The notes: a model not told the origin generated them from the letters alone. A stretch of DNA of 64,000 nucleotides from Niastella caeni (GCF_004834005.1 NZ_STFF01000008.1:186001-250000), one strand, 5' to 3'; shown: positions 50,432 through 60,437, counted from the stretch's first letter. A program made the numbers and translations.

Positions 50432-53400
50432 ATGCCATTTACTTGCTATATGCGGGCTAAGATTCCCTTGCCCGTACCCAGGCTGCTATTGCCTTTATTA
50501 ATAGTAATCTTCCCTTTATTTACTTTAGCCCAACTGAAAACGATTTCAGGTACAGTAATCGACGAAACCAATGCCCCGGTAATTGGCGCTACGGTAATCG
50601 TTAAAAATTCTTCTACAGCTACAAAAACAAATAACAAAGGCGAATTTCACATAAGTGCCTCCGCGGGTTCCATTCTTGTGATCTCCTCCGCCAGTTTTGA
50701 AACCATGGAAGTGCCGGTTGATGACCGCAACGATTACTCCGTTACCTTGAAACTGAAAATAACTAACATGACCGACGTGGTTGTGGTAGGGTATGGAAGG
50801 CAAAAGAAGGTGAACCTCGTTGGCGCCGTTGGTACAGTAACTGTAGATGACAAGGTAACCACCCGGTCACTACCCAACGTATCTTCCGCATTAAGCGGTA
50901 TGGTGCCTGGCCTTGCAGCCACGCAAAGTACCGGTATGGCAGGTCGCAATGGAGCGGCGTTATTGATTCGTGGGTTGGGAACCGTTAATAACAGCAGCCC
51001 GCTGGTTGTGGTAGACGGTATGCCCGATGTAGACATCAACCGCATTAACGTAAATGATATCGAAACCATTTCGGTATTAAAAGACGCAACGTCTGCTTCG
51101 GTGTACGGTTCAAGAGCTGCCAATGGCGTTATTCTCATTACCACCAGAACGGGTAAGGGAAATAGAAAAACGGCTATCAACTTCAACTCTAATATGGCCC
51201 TGGAGAAACCGGTAAAGGCCTATCAGTTCATGGCCGATTATCCGCGGGCTTTAACGCTGGAACAACGGCGTGCAGCTACCAATACTTTACAATCCAGCCA
51301 AACCTTTAAAAACGGTACCATCGATCAGTGGATGGCGCTGGGTATGATAGATCCGCTGCGGTATCCCAATACCGACTGGTGGAATATCATTGTACGCGAC
51401 GGCGCGTTTCAAAACTATAACCTCAGTGCTACAGGTGGCAATGATAAATCGAACTTCTTTGCATCGGTAGGGATGCGTGATGAAGCTGGTTTACAGATCA
51501 ACAATGATTACACGCAGTACAATGCCCGGTTTAATTTCGATTACAAAGTGCGCAGCAATATGAACACAGGTGTGAAGTTCAATGGCAACTGGTCGAAAAT
51601 ATCATATGCACTGGAAGAAGGCTTTACTGATTCAGACCCTACCAACACAGGCGGTACCGATCTGCAATACGCTATTGCCGGTATTTTGCCGTATGATCCG
51701 GTTTCTGGCAGATATGGCGGTGTAATGGCTTATGGTGAAGATCCTCAAGCTTATAACCCCTATACCTTATATATCAACAACCTCACCCGGCAAAACCGCC
51801 AGGAGGCCAATGCTACTATGTATTGGGACTGGACCCCGCTGAAAGGCTTGACCGGCACTATTGATTATTCCCTGAACTACTACAACCAGTTCAGTTGGAA
51901 TGCCAATACGCCCAACCAGGCATTCAACTTTCAAACCAATTCCTTCGGCAGTCGCGTGTATGTAGGTACTAACGCCGGTGTAAGCAACAATACCAACACC
52001 GGTTATAAAACCATGATGAACGCGCGGTTGAACTACCATACCAACCTGTTCACGCATCACGACATTAGTGCGTTGTTCGTGTATAGCGAAGAGTACTGGT
52101 ACGATCGTTTTCAGGGTAGCTCGCGTAATGATCGCCTGTACCCGACCCTGCATGAAATAGATGCTGCCCTGACCGACATACAAACTACCGGTGGTAATTC
52201 AAGCACCGAAGGCTTGCGTTCTTACATAGGTCGAATTAATTATACCGCATTTAACAAGTACCTGTTCGAAGGAAATGTAAGGGTAGACGGTTCTTCGAAA
52301 TTCCTGCCCGGTCACCAGTATGGCTTTTTCCCTTCTGTGGCAGTAGGCTGGCGGTTCACCGAAGAAGAATTCATTAACCGCTATACCCAAAACATTTTAA
52401 CCAATGGTAAGTTGCGGGTATCCTATGGCGGGTTGGGTAATAACAGCGGGGTAGGCCGGTTCGAGCAACAACCTACGCTTACCAATAACATGTACATGCT
52501 CAATGGCCTTGTTTACCGCGGTTTTGTAAACAGCAAACTACTGAACGCCGATCTGTCGTGGGAAAAGACAACCGTGCTTAATGTGGGTATGGAACTGGCT
52601 TTCCTCAACAACCGGCTTACGGCTGAGTTTGATTATTACGACCGGCTCACCACCGGTATGAACCGCCCTTCCGATCTGTCGATCCTGTTGTCGGGCGCTT
52701 ATAATCCACCGCGTAAAAATATCGGCAACCTCCGTAACCGCGGTGTAGAAGGAAATTTCACCTGGAAGGACAATATCCGCACCCTCAACTACGCCATAAC
52801 ATTGAATGCCTCGTACAATGCTACGCGGCTGGAAAAGTGGAATGAGTATATCGGCCGTGGTTCAACCAATTCAGGCGCCAATATCTTCGTTGACATGCCT
52901 TACAATTTTGTGTATGCCTATGAAGCCCTCGGTATTGCACAAACCTGGGCCGATATCTATAGCAATACACCTCAGGGTGCGCAGCCTGGCGATATTCTTC
53001 GGAAAGACATCAATGGCGATGGCCGTATTGATGCCAATGATATGCGGGCCTATACCAATATTGCCCGCGACCGGCCAACTACCTATGTTACCTTAAGCGG
53101 TTATGCAAGCTGGAAAGGTTTTGATTTTGCATTCATGCTGCAGGGAAGCGCCGGCCGCAAGGATTTCTGGTTAAATGCCTTCAATAACGTGAACTTCAGC
53201 ACAGCAAGATATGCCTCTACCTGGAACCACTGGAACAACCCCTGGACATGGGAAAACCGCAATGCCGCCTGGCCCCGTTTGGGTGGTAGTGGTAACAACC
53301 AGCAAACAGGCGCTACCGGTGGCGGTATGACAACCTTCTGGCTCGATGATATGAGCTTTGCACGGTTGAAGAATATTCAGGTAGGTTATACGCTGCCTAA

Positions 53401-53569
53401 GAAATTAATTGGCAAAGCCGGTTTAAGCAATTTGCGCATTGCCGGTACCGCTGAAAACATTGCCACATTTACCTCTTATCGCGGACTTGATCCTGAAAAA
53501 GCGGGAAGCAACAATAATGCGTACCCGCTGGTAAAATCATGGGCCTTGTCTGTTCAATTAGGTTTATAA
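50432..53569 (+). CDS. SusC/RagA-type TonB-dependent outer membrane transporter
   Basis: 1045 residues from ATG 50432; MRAKIPLPVPRLLLPLLI (ATG 50450) is an equally possible start for the signal peptide. After cleavage near TLAQ comes a carboxypeptidase-like domain (ISGTVIDETNAPVIGATVIVKN, about 40-115), then DVVVVGYGRQKK as the TonB box and plug start, and the plug with LIRGLGTVNNSSPLVVVDG and SVLKDATSASVYGSRAANG. The beta-barrel ends KSWALSVQLGL, closing with an aromatic/hydrophobic strand. It imports oligosaccharides with the SusD partner encoded 12 bases downstream. Expression is probably under the LacI element at 50333. Confidence 0.95.
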   Translation: MPFTCYMRAKIPLPVPRLLLPLLIVIFPLFTLAQLKTISGTVIDETNAPVIGATVIVKNSSTATKTNNKGEFHISASAGSILVISSASFETMEVPVDDRNDYSVTLKLKITNMTDVVVVGYGRQKKVNLVGAVGTVTVDDKVTTRSLPNVSSALSGMVPGLAATQSTGMAGRNGAALLIRGLGTVNNSSPLVVVDGMPDVDINRINVNDIETISVLKDATSASVYGSRAANGVILITTRTGKGNRKTAINFNSNMALEKPVKAYQFMADYPRALTLEQRRAATNTLQSSQTFKNGTIDQWMALGMIDPLRYPNTDWWNIIVRDGAFQNYNLSATGGNDKSNFFASVGMRDEAGLQINNDYTQYNARFNFDYKVRSNMNTGVKFNGNWSKISYALEEGFTDSDPTNTGGTDLQYAIAGILPYDPVSGRYGGVMAYGEDPQAYNPYTLYINNLTRQNRQEANATMYWDWTPLKGLTGTIDYSLNYYNQFSWNANTPNQAFNFQTNSFGSRVYVGTNAGVSNNTNTGYKTMMNARLNYHTNLFTHHDISALFVYSEEYWYDRFQGSSRNDRLYPTLHEIDAALTDIQTTGGNSSTEGLRSYIGRINYTAFNKYLFEGNVRVDGSSKFLPGHQYGFFPSVAVGWRFTEEEFINRYTQNILTNGKLRVSYGGLGNNSGVGRFEQQPTLTNNMYMLNGLVYRGFVNSKLLNADLSWEKTTVLNVGMELAFLNNRLTAEFDYYDRLTTGMNRPSDLSILLSGAYNPPRKNIGNLRNRGVEGNFTWKDNIRTLNYAITLNASYNATRLEKWNEYIGRGSTNSGANIFVDMPYNFVYAYEALGIAQTWADIYSNTPQGAQPGDILRKDINGDGRIDANDMRAYTNIARDRPTTYVTLSGYASWKGFDFAFMLQGSAGRKDFWLNAFNNVNFSTARYASTWNHWNNPWTWENRNAAWPRLGGSGNNQQTGATGGGMTTFWLDDMSFARLKNIQVGYTLPKKLIGKAGLSNLRIAGTAENIATFTSYRGLDPEKAGSNNNAYPLVKSWALSVQLGL

Positions 53570-53581
53570 ACTGCTGCTGTT

Positions 53582-55456
53582 ATGAAAAAAAGAAATATTC
53601 CTGTAACAATACCCGTATTAATCCTTTTATCTGGTTGCATGCTGTTACAAACAGCCTGCCGCAAAGACCTGCTCAATCAGGACCCAACTACAGAATTAGC
53701 TACTGCACAGTTCTGGAAAACAGAAGCAGATGCTACGTATGCACTGATGGGGGCTTATGCTTCCATCAGGCCTTGCTTCGACCGCGACTATTATTTTGAT
53801 GGCCAGGGAGAATATGTGCGCACCCGCAATGCCAACAACAGCACCACCAGTGGTAACCTTCGGTTAGGCGATGCGTATAATAATGCCAATTACAATCCTT
53901 CCGGCTATGGCGGGTCCTTCGATAAAATGTTCCGCTATTTGTATGGAGGCGTGAACCGCGCCAATTATGTTATAGATAATGTAACTACCATGTTACAAAC
54001 GGCTTCTCCTTCTTCCGTAGCCAACCTGGAAACAATTATCGGGGAAGCCCGCCTGCTTCGCGGACTGTGTTACTTCAAACTGATAAGCATGTGGGGCGAT
54101 GTGCCGTACATCGGTCATACCGTGGCCAATGATGTAAATGAAGCCAATGCCGAAATAGGCGAAGCGCCCCGTACACCTATTGGTCAGGTAAAAGATTCTA
54201 TTATAGCCGATTTTACCTATGCCTATGATAAGTTGCCGTTGAAGGCTTCTGCCTTGGGTAGAACTGCAAAACCTGCGGCGCTTGCATTACGCGGTAAAGT
54301 GTATTTGTACTGGGCCTCCTGGAAAAAGAATGGCTGGGATGAACTGGATGGCTTTACGAAAAACGCATCGGAAGCAACTGCCGCCTATACGGCTGCCGCT
54401 GCTGATTTTAAAAAAGTAGCGAACGATTTTGGTTTAACCTTATACAAAGGCGGCGATCCCGGTGAAATAGATACATTAGGCAAAGCCGATAAATTACCCA
54501 ATTATTATCACCTCTTTACACCCAAGGCCAATGGCGATCCGGAAATGCTGATGGTGTTTACGCACGGCGGAACCGGCACCAGCCAGGGTGAAGAACTGAT
54601 GCGCGACTTTGCCGGCCGTTCGCACGAAGGTTCACAATGCTGGGTATCGCCCCGCTTCGAATTAGCCGACCGCTATCAACTGCTCAGTACAGGCGATTTT
54701 GCGCCTAAATTGGTTGGTTTAAACCCTACTACGGTCACAGATGCACGCACCCGGGCCAATTCGGCAGTTAACCCGGCCAGTTATGCCGGCCGCGATTACC
54801 GCATGAAAGCATCCATCATGTGGGATTATGAAGTGAGTGTGGGAATGGTTTCATTACAGCCTACAGGCTGGGTGCCATTCATTTACAGGACCTGGGGTAC
54901 GCAGGTGAACATAGGCGGCGCAAATTATATCACCTACAATACAGATGGAATTAATTCCGGTTACGCGTTCCGCAAGTTCGTTCGCAATTATGCAGGGCAG
55001 GGACGCGGCGATGGCGATTTTGCCTGGCCGGTGATCCGCCTCGCTGATGTATACCTGATGTATGCCGAAGCCTCCAATGAAGTGAGCGGACCGCTGCCTG
55101 ATGCCATTGACCTGGTTAATAAAGTAAGACGCCGTGGTAACCTGCCCGCATTGGCAGCCGGTAAAACAGCTTCTGCGGCTGCTTTCTTTGATGCCATTGA
55201 ACAGGAACGAATTGTTGAACTGGTAGGAGAAGGCCAGCGGTCATTTGATCTCAGACGGTGGCGCGCTATTGAAAGAGTATGGGTAGCGCCTGGCAATGGC
55301 GCCGGTGTGTGGCGCCAGGATACCTGGGGTGCAAACCAGCAACGATATTACCAAAACACTACATTCCGCGAATACCAGCAGAATTATATTTTCAGGATTC
55401 CCCCTGCTGAGCGTGACCGCAATCCTAATTTAACTCAGAATGCTCCCTGGAGATAG
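53582..55456 (+). CDS. RagB/SusD-type surface glycan-binding lipoprotein
   Basis: 624 residues. The lipoprotein signal is MKKRNIPVTIPVLILLSGCM, with the lipobox Cys probably Cys26 in LQTAC. The SusD N-terminal block DLLNQDPTTELATAQFWKTEADATYALMGAY in its usual place is followed by the TPR-like core (ARLLRGLCYFKLISMWGDVPYI) and the C-terminal VYLMYAEASNEV, RRRGNLP and ERIVELVGEGQRSFDLRRW blocks. It sits on the cell surface as the lid of the SusC transporter. It follows susC by 12 bases, in one operon. Confidence 0.95.
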   Translation: MKKRNIPVTIPVLILLSGCMLLQTACRKDLLNQDPTTELATAQFWKTEADATYALMGAYASIRPCFDRDYYFDGQGEYVRTRNANNSTTSGNLRLGDAYNNANYNPSGYGGSFDKMFRYLYGGVNRANYVIDNVTTMLQTASPSSVANLETIIGEARLLRGLCYFKLISMWGDVPYIGHTVANDVNEANAEIGEAPRTPIGQVKDSIIADFTYAYDKLPLKASALGRTAKPAALALRGKVYLYWASWKKNGWDELDGFTKNASEATAAYTAAAADFKKVANDFGLTLYKGGDPGEIDTLGKADKLPNYYHLFTPKANGDPEMLMVFTHGGTGTSQGEELMRDFAGRSHEGSQCWVSPRFELADRYQLLSTGDFAPKLVGLNPTTVTDARTRANSAVNPASYAGRDYRMKASIMWDYEVSVGMVSLQPTGWVPFIYRTWGTQVNIGGANYITYNTDGINSGYAFRKFVRNYAGQGRGDGDFAWPVIRLADVYLMYAEASNEVSGPLPDAIDLVNKVRRRGNLPALAAGKTASAAAFFDAIEQERIVELVGEGQRSFDLRRWRAIERVWVAPGNGAGVWRQDTWGANQQRYYQNTTFREYQQNYIFRIPPAERDRNPNLTQNAPWR

Positions 55457-55459
55457 AAG

Positions 55460-55490
55460 AAAGCTACAAGCTTCAAGCTGCAAGCGAAAA
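55460..55490. repeat. Word repeat AAGCTACAAGCTTCAAGC
   Basis: AAGCTACAAGCTTCAAGCTG directly after the susD stop. It contains the same AGCTGCAAGC words as 2205 and 42350. Confidence 0.45.
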
Positions 55491-55528
55491 AGGCAATTAG
55501 GAATTCAGAACTATAAAGTGTAATTAAA

Positions 55529-55939
55529 ATGAAAAGGAAAATAATATTTATAAATGTGTTTTTTTTGATTTTGTTGGCGGCATTGCCTTCCTGCAAAAAA
55601 GATTATCCGGTTGATGACGATGGATTATTGATAACGCCCCGGGAAGATTGCTATGTAAGCAGTTTTGAATTATTAGGGGCAGATTATGTAACTGTACTTA
55701 CCAAAACGGCGGTTATAAATGATACCACCCAAACGATAAACGCACAGGTGCTGTATGGTACCGACCTGAAGAACCTGTACCCGCAGTTTACGCTGGCTAC
55801 CGATTGCAAGCTGGACCCCAAGATCGTTGGCAAAGTTGACTTTAGCGACCTGGCTAACCCGAAGGAATACACGGTGGTTTCGGGCAACCGGCAGGTAAGA
55901 AGGACCTTTAAAGTTGTAATTACAGTGCAGCCAAGATAG
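55529..55939 (+). CDS. Small SusE-like lipoprotein (DUF5018/DUF1735-like)
   Basis: 136 residues. Signal MKRKIIFINVFFLILLAALPSC with lipobox Cys22. The rest is one small beta-sandwich-like domain with PREDCYVSSFELLGADYVTVL and the closing KEYTVVSGNRQVRRTFKVVITVQ, a pattern seen in DUF5018 or DUF1735-type N-terminal domains of surface glycan-binding lipoproteins. Placed third in the susCD operon, it is probably a surface accessory protein. The exact family is uncertain, because only the fold type and context support it. Confidence 0.7.
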   Translation: MKRKIIFINVFFLILLAALPSCKKDYPVDDDGLLITPREDCYVSSFELLGADYVTVLTKTAVINDTTQTINAQVLYGTDLKNLYPQFTLATDCKLDPKIVGKVDFSDLANPKEYTVVSGNRQVRRTFKVVITVQPR

Positions 55940-56016
55940 ACGTGAAACGTGAAACGTAAAACGTGAAAGAGTTCCCGAGGTTTTATTTGCCGTTTCACGT
56001 TTGCTGTTTCACGATC
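55939..56016. repeat. Word-repeat hairpin, GTGAAACGTGAAACG type
   Basis: The left arm GTGAAACGTGAAACGTAAAA pairs with the right arm CGTTTCACGTTTGCTGTTTC. It lies inside the sus operon between the two small lipoprotein genes, beginning at the stop of the first. Confidence 0.65.
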
Positions 56017-56040
56017 ATGATCACCACTAAATAAAAAATT

Positions 56041-57033
56041 ATGAAGTATCAAACAACATATTTCAAATATACTTTTTTACTGTTGGCTGCGCTACCAGTA
56101 ATGATAGGTTGTAAGAAGAACGAATATGCACTGCCTACGCCAAAAGACGGGCTACAAAACGATTGTATTAAAAGAACGCAGGGGCCAAATATCGTGGGCC
56201 AGATTATTGAGTTTGCCTATGCTATGGCCATATTGCCCGATCAGGGAAAATTGGTTAATGCCAGGGTAGAAGCCTCTATTGACGGCGCAACAGGTACCTT
56301 CCTGGAAAACAAGTCGTATTACACCAACAACAGCGGTGTAGACGTTGGCATAACGGTGGGCAGCGCTTCTGTTACCAACAAGAATGTAACTACGGTAACT
56401 TTTAATAAAGATACCAATGCCGCTACCTTGCGGTATTATTATTATATTCCTGAAGCAGCCCGTGGACAATCCGTATCCTTTACTTTTTCAGCCGAGAGCA
56501 GCAATGGACAAACGGTTTCATACAAAATGGGGCCGTACACCATTGCTAAAATGGACATGAAGAAAAATATTTTGGTCAGCGATGGCAACCTGGCCTATAT
56601 TTCTATTGCAGATATGGCCGCTTACAATGCTACCGATGCAGCAAGCAAGGCAGGAATTATTGACCTGGTGTATTTGTACCGCAATTTAACTACCAGCGCT
56701 TTTAACCATGCATTGGTATCGCCGGCCGCAGATGCGCAATATTTGCCGGGCATAACCCTGCCCAGCGGCGTTAACAGAAGCACCTTTGAGCGCAAAACGT
56801 TTAACCTGCAGGATTTTAACCTGGCGCAGATGCAATACGGTATCTATATCGATGACCTCGATTTCGAGAAATTGAATTTAGCAAACGAACCCAATTATGC
56901 CATTAACCTGAAACAGGAAGCAGGGGTTTGGGTTGAAACTGCCGATCATAAATACCGGGCCTATATTTATATTAATGGAGTTAATAATACCGCTAAAACT
57001 GCTTTAATAAGCATGAAGCGGTATGCGTTATAA
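56041..57033 (+). CDS. DUF4466-family lipoprotein
   Basis: 330 residues. Signal YFKYTFLLLAALPVMIGC with lipobox Cys. NEYALPTPKDGLQNDCIKRTQGPNIVG, IEFAYAMAIL and SYYTNNSGVDVGITVG match the DUF4466 family as I recall it, which accompanies SusCD pairs in Bacteroidota. Two beta-sandwich domains are likely (about 30-170 and 175-330), the second ending IYINGVNNTAKTALISMKRYAL. It probably binds the target glycan at the cell surface. It is the last gene of the sus operon, closed by the GC-rich hairpin at 57059. Confidence 0.78.
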   Translation: MKYQTTYFKYTFLLLAALPVMIGCKKNEYALPTPKDGLQNDCIKRTQGPNIVGQIIEFAYAMAILPDQGKLVNARVEASIDGATGTFLENKSYYTNNSGVDVGITVGSASVTNKNVTTVTFNKDTNAATLRYYYYIPEAARGQSVSFTFSAESSNGQTVSYKMGPYTIAKMDMKKNILVSDGNLAYISIADMAAYNATDAASKAGIIDLVYLYRNLTTSAFNHALVSPAADAQYLPGITLPSGVNRSTFERKTFNLQDFNLAQMQYGIYIDDLDFEKLNLANEPNYAINLKQEAGVWVETADHKYRAYIYINGVNNTAKTALISMKRYAL

Positions 57034-57058
57034 TATATAGATTGATTGAAAAAATGAT

Positions 57059-57108
57059 ACCCGTGCCACGGTCCTGAGCGAAGTCGAAAGGGAACCCGTG
57101 GCACGGGT
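57059..57108. terminator. Hairpin with REP-like loop at the end of the sus operon
   Basis: ACCCGTGCCACGG (57059-57071) pairs with CCGTGGCACGGGT (57096-57108). The loop contains CCTGAGCGAAGTCGAAAGGG, a sequence that I recall as a widespread intergenic repeat in Bacteroidota and other phyla. It lacks a clear T tract, so it may be an RNA-stabilising hairpin rather than an intrinsic terminator. Confidence 0.65.
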
Positions 57109-57113
57109 AATTA

Positions 57114-57662
57114 TCAGGTAGCCGCACTGGTAACCAGGTTTCCGCGTTTTGTTTTCCGTTTTAAGAACAGGGCGCTGATGAGCGAAATAACGAGGCCGAT
57201 GGGCAACACTTCTACATAGGTGAGCAATACCACAAACAAGGGGGTCTTATACATTTCCTTATACCAATTCATCTGGGCGTTTGTTTTATCCAGTTCCAAC
57301 TGGCTGACGCCGCCTGCTTTCGCCTCATCGATCATATGGGTGCAGTATTTATCCATCCAGTCGGGGAAGAAAACATAGTATTCAATAAGCCAGATAAGCA
57401 CATATAAAGTAGATGCGATGAGTGTAATGTAGAACCCAACTTTGAAAGCTTTACCAAAACTGATGACCCCATTGTTGTATTTGTCGCGGTAATTTTTAAT
57501 ACCTACGAAAATAAAAGAGAAGGCTATAAGCATGCCGGCGTACCCAACTACTTCATTGCTCTTAAATTCGGCGGTCTTATAACACATGGTTGAGGAGTAA
57601 ACCATAAAAGCTGAAATGATGAAACCGGATAGTAAGCCAAATACGAATACATTTTTTTTCAT
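57114..57662 (-). CDS. DUF4199 membrane protein
   Basis: 182 residues with four hydrophobic segments: VFGLLSGFIISAFMVY, GYAGMLIAFSFIFVGI, VGFYITLIASTLYVLIWLIEYY and VVLLTYVEVLPIGLVISLISA. Between helices 2 and 3, the loop NYRDKYNNGVISFGKAFKVG is the hallmark of the DUF4199 family. It is an inner membrane protein of unknown role. It lies 144 bases downstream of a membrane-anchored LuxR-type regulator in the same direction, a pairing that recurs in this phylum as I recall, and unrelated to the surrounding glycan genes. Confidence 0.87.
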   Translation of the reverse strand: MKKNVFVFGLLSGFIISAFMVYSSTMCYKTAEFKSNEVVGYAGMLIAFSFIFVGIKNYRDKYNNGVISFGKAFKVGFYITLIASTLYVLIWLIEYYVFFPDWMDKYCTHMIDEAKAGGVSQLELDKTNAQMNWYKEMYKTPLFVVLLTYVEVLPIGLVISLISALFLKRKTKRGNLVTSAAT

Positions 57663-57806
57663 TGGTGTTACTTTTAATTATTAATGAGCATGAACGGGCG
57701 CCTGTTATGCTATGCCACAAAAATGAAGGGCAAAACGATTATACCGTTCATGCTTTCGGGTGATTTTTGCCTAAACCCCGATTTTTATACTAAAGGGTGA
57801 AAGTTT

Positions 57807-58280
57807 CTAAGGAATGAGATTCAATCTTTTAGCTTTTTCAATAGCTTGTGTACGGCGCTTTACATCCAGTTTTTCAAAGATGCGGGAAGAATGTGTTTTA
57901 ATGGTGTTCAACGAAACATATAAGCGGGCGGCGATCTCCTGGTTGCTCAATCCTTCGGCGATCAACTGCAGCACTTCCAGTTCGCGTTTGCTTAATCCCA
58001 GCCTGGCCAGTTCTTCATCATTGGTAGCAAAATCATTGGCGGGCGTTATATAAACTTCCTTTTCCACCACCACGGTTTCAATTTTCGGGCGGGCCAGTTT
58101 CAGCGCCAGCCAAATGCCCAGGGCCGTAAAAATTACCGCAATGGCGCCGATGTAAATTTCCAGCGCATGGTCAATGATAACAAACCTGAATTGGAGCCAC
58201 TTCAATATAAATAATAATATGGCCAGGGAAATGCCATACCCGATCGTGTGTTTATATTTTCCCAATTGCCTGAATGCCAT
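57807..58280 (-). CDS. Membrane-anchored LuxR-type transcriptional regulator
   Basis: 157 residues. Two N-terminal helices (about 13-29, YGISLAILLFILKWLQF, and 38-62, ALEIYIGAIAVIFTALGIWLAL) are followed by a linker. The C-terminal LuxR/GerE helix-turn-helix (about 92-155) has LSKRELEVLQLIAEGLSNQEIAARLYVSLNTIKTH, split across the two helices, ending KLDVKRRTQAIEKAKRL. A DNA-binding domain tethered to the inner membrane implies signal sensing in the membrane. There is no receiver domain. Probable partner or target is the DUF4199 gene just downstream. Confidence 0.88.
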   Translation of the reverse strand: MAFRQLGKYKHTIGYGISLAILLFILKWLQFRFVIIDHALEIYIGAIAVIFTALGIWLALKLARPKIETVVVEKEVYITPANDFATNDEELARLGLSKRELEVLQLIAEGLSNQEIAARLYVSLNTIKTHSSRIFEKLDVKRRTQAIEKAKRLNLIP

Positions 58281-58487
58281 ATCGCAAAATTAGAAACTCT
58301 ACTGTATTATAAAAATACACTATTTTATGAGCTGTCTTTTTGTTTGAAGCAAAAGGGCGCGATGGCTGTTGCTATTACCATAAAAAACCGGGCATTTGTA
58401 TTAAGGGCTAAGTACGGTACTTTATATATGGATAATTCATTTGAGTTTCATCCTGATGCGCCAAAAGTTGATGGTGTCAGCCCCGGT

Positions 58488-60437
58488 TTATTTCGGCGCT
58501 ATCACAAACTGGATGGCGTCATTGGTTTTGGGCGTTGTAACGGTAAAATTGATGCGATAAATATTGTCGCCCCATTTATCCTGCACACCTTTATCTTCCA
58601 TAGCCGTTAATGGTATTTTCTCCACCGTTGGCTGCATTTGCCGGGCATTGTATTGAATAACAAAATCCTTCGGTTCGCCATTCTTTGGTTGGTAATGAAT
58701 GACAAGCTCTCCGGGTTTTATTATTTCAGCGGGGTAACAGGTCATCAGGTGTTCGGTAATGGCGCCGGCCTTTTTCAATACAAAGATGTCTTTAATCACA
58801 ACATTTTTCCCCCGGTTTAATTTAACGGAGCGTTGCCAACTGGTGGCGGCTGCCTGTTCGGGGTAAGCGCCTGCCATATCAAGCGACAATTCAGCATACA
58901 ACTTGCTTTTGTTATACGCTACCCGGGTTGCTTTGTAGCCGGGGCCGGGCGGTTGATTGGCGCCATTAATGGTTGGCGTGTTATGGTAGTCGGAACAATT
59001 GTACCAGATGTTGTACCGCCTGTCGCCAAATGTTTTGCGGGTATAGGTGCCCCGGCCTATGTCAATTAATACCGGTGCGCCATTGTAGTACACTATGTAA
59101 TTGCCTACATCATTGTGGTTGTGGCTTTCATCGTTATGGCCACCCTTGGCGGCTACAAATAAGCCATCGGTACTGCCTTGTTTGTCCCGGGCTATCATCA
59201 CCTGTATACCGGGCAACCATACGTCGGCGGGTAGCGGCAGGTGTTGGGGTGTTTGCTGAAATTCATCCTGCATGAACAGTTCGAACAGGTTCCTGAAGTA
59301 ATGCGACCTGCTCACCCGGCCACTGGCCGGCTTGCGATAAAAAGCACCGAATTGCATCATGCTGGTGTCGTGAATGGCTTTGCCAAAGCGATAGATCATA
59401 CTGGCGGCCATACCGGGTTGCGGATCGGCATCGGCAAAGTTTAAGAAATAGGCGGCGCTTATTTGTGACCGGTAAATAAAGCGGGCCATGTTTTTAATTT
59501 TTTCATCTTCATACACGTAGTTGAATGCATTGTTGGTGGCCAGGTTCAGCAATGCAATATTATCGAATAAAGAAGCCGCTGCAGCGCCCCAGTATCCGGG
59601 CCCTTCATCACAACCGCCATCCTGCGGATAGGGATTTAGGAATGCGTCGAGCACCGTTAGTAGTTTGGTGATCATAGCAGCGCGTTTGGTGGCATCCTTT
59701 TCCAGTAGCAAAGCCGCGTTCAACCAGTTGGAACAGATCCACGGGTTCCAGTTATTGGGTGGGCGGCCATTGGCGTTGGCCGCCATCCATCCATGCGGTT
59801 TGTTCATCAGCGGTTGAAAAATGCGGTTATTGGTTTCGTAATAAATGCGTTTTCTCACCTGGGGCGATACGGCATCCAGTTTCTCGCCCACGAAATAATC
59901 GGCCCATGCCAGGAAGGTGGCGGTTTCGGCGCTGAATAATTCAACAAATGGTTGCGAAACATCCATCAGTCCCGAATAATCCTTTGCACGGGGCAGGTGG
60001 GCCGGAACACCCCAGAATGATTCTTCACAAATGTTCCAGATACCATTAATGATGGGGTCAACAAACCGGCCTTTGTTCTCATATACTTCAGCGAGGATCA
60101 AGGTGCCCAGTACTTCTCGTTTTTCATAACTCACGCGCTGGTATTCGTTCCGGTCGCCGGTGCGGTCGATCAGCAGGGATAAAGTGGCCGGAATAGAAGG
60201 CCAGTTATAATTAATATATGATGTGGCTTGTTTTACAATGGCGAGCATCATAGGCTCATTCGCTTTGGCCCAACCTGCCCGGTCATCGGTTCGCGGAAAG
60301 GGTGTCCATTGGGCCTTGGGTATTAGTAATTCCTGCAATTGTTGGGTTGAATATTTCCCGCTTAGCAGGTTTTGTTGTTGTGCGGTTATTTGCAGGTAGA
60401 ATAGAAATACGGTCAGGAATAGCATTGTTTTTTTCAT
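58488..60437 (-). CDS. Heparinase II/III-type polysaccharide lyase
   Basis: 649 residues. Signal peptide MKKTMLFLTVFLFYLQITAQ. The alpha-toroid N-terminal domain (about 40-380) has WICSNWLNAALLLEKD and PYPQDGGCDEGPGYWG, including the conserved Asn, Tyr and Trp positions of this fold. The C-terminal beta domain has GGHNDESHNHNDVGNYIVYY (about 428-447) and IDIGRGTYTRKTFGDRRYNIW, the signature of heparinase II/III proteins with a metal-site His. It cleaves uronate-containing polysaccharide by beta-elimination, in the periplasm or exported. Substrate is not readable; heparin-like, alginate and pectin-like glycans are all possible. It is divergent from the first lacI gene. Confidence 0.88.
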   Translation of the reverse strand: MKKTMLFLTVFLFYLQITAQQQNLLSGKYSTQQLQELLIPKAQWTPFPRTDDRAGWAKANEPMMLAIVKQATSYINYNWPSIPATLSLLIDRTGDRNEYQRVSYEKREVLGTLILAEVYENKGRFVDPIINGIWNICEESFWGVPAHLPRAKDYSGLMDVSQPFVELFSAETATFLAWADYFVGEKLDAVSPQVRKRIYYETNNRIFQPLMNKPHGWMAANANGRPPNNWNPWICSNWLNAALLLEKDATKRAAMITKLLTVLDAFLNPYPQDGGCDEGPGYWGAAAASLFDNIALLNLATNNAFNYVYEDEKIKNMARFIYRSQISAAYFLNFADADPQPGMAASMIYRFGKAIHDTSMMQFGAFYRKPASGRVSRSHYFRNLFELFMQDEFQQTPQHLPLPADVWLPGIQVMIARDKQGSTDGLFVAAKGGHNDESHNHNDVGNYIVYYNGAPVLIDIGRGTYTRKTFGDRRYNIWYNCSDYHNTPTINGANQPPGPGYKATRVAYNKSKLYAELSLDMAGAYPEQAAATSWQRSVKLNRGKNVVIKDIFVLKKAGAITEHLMTCYPAEIIKPGELVIHYQPKNGEPKDFVIQYNARQMQPTVEKIPLTAMEDKGVQDKWGDNIYRINFTVTTPKTNDAIQFVIAPK

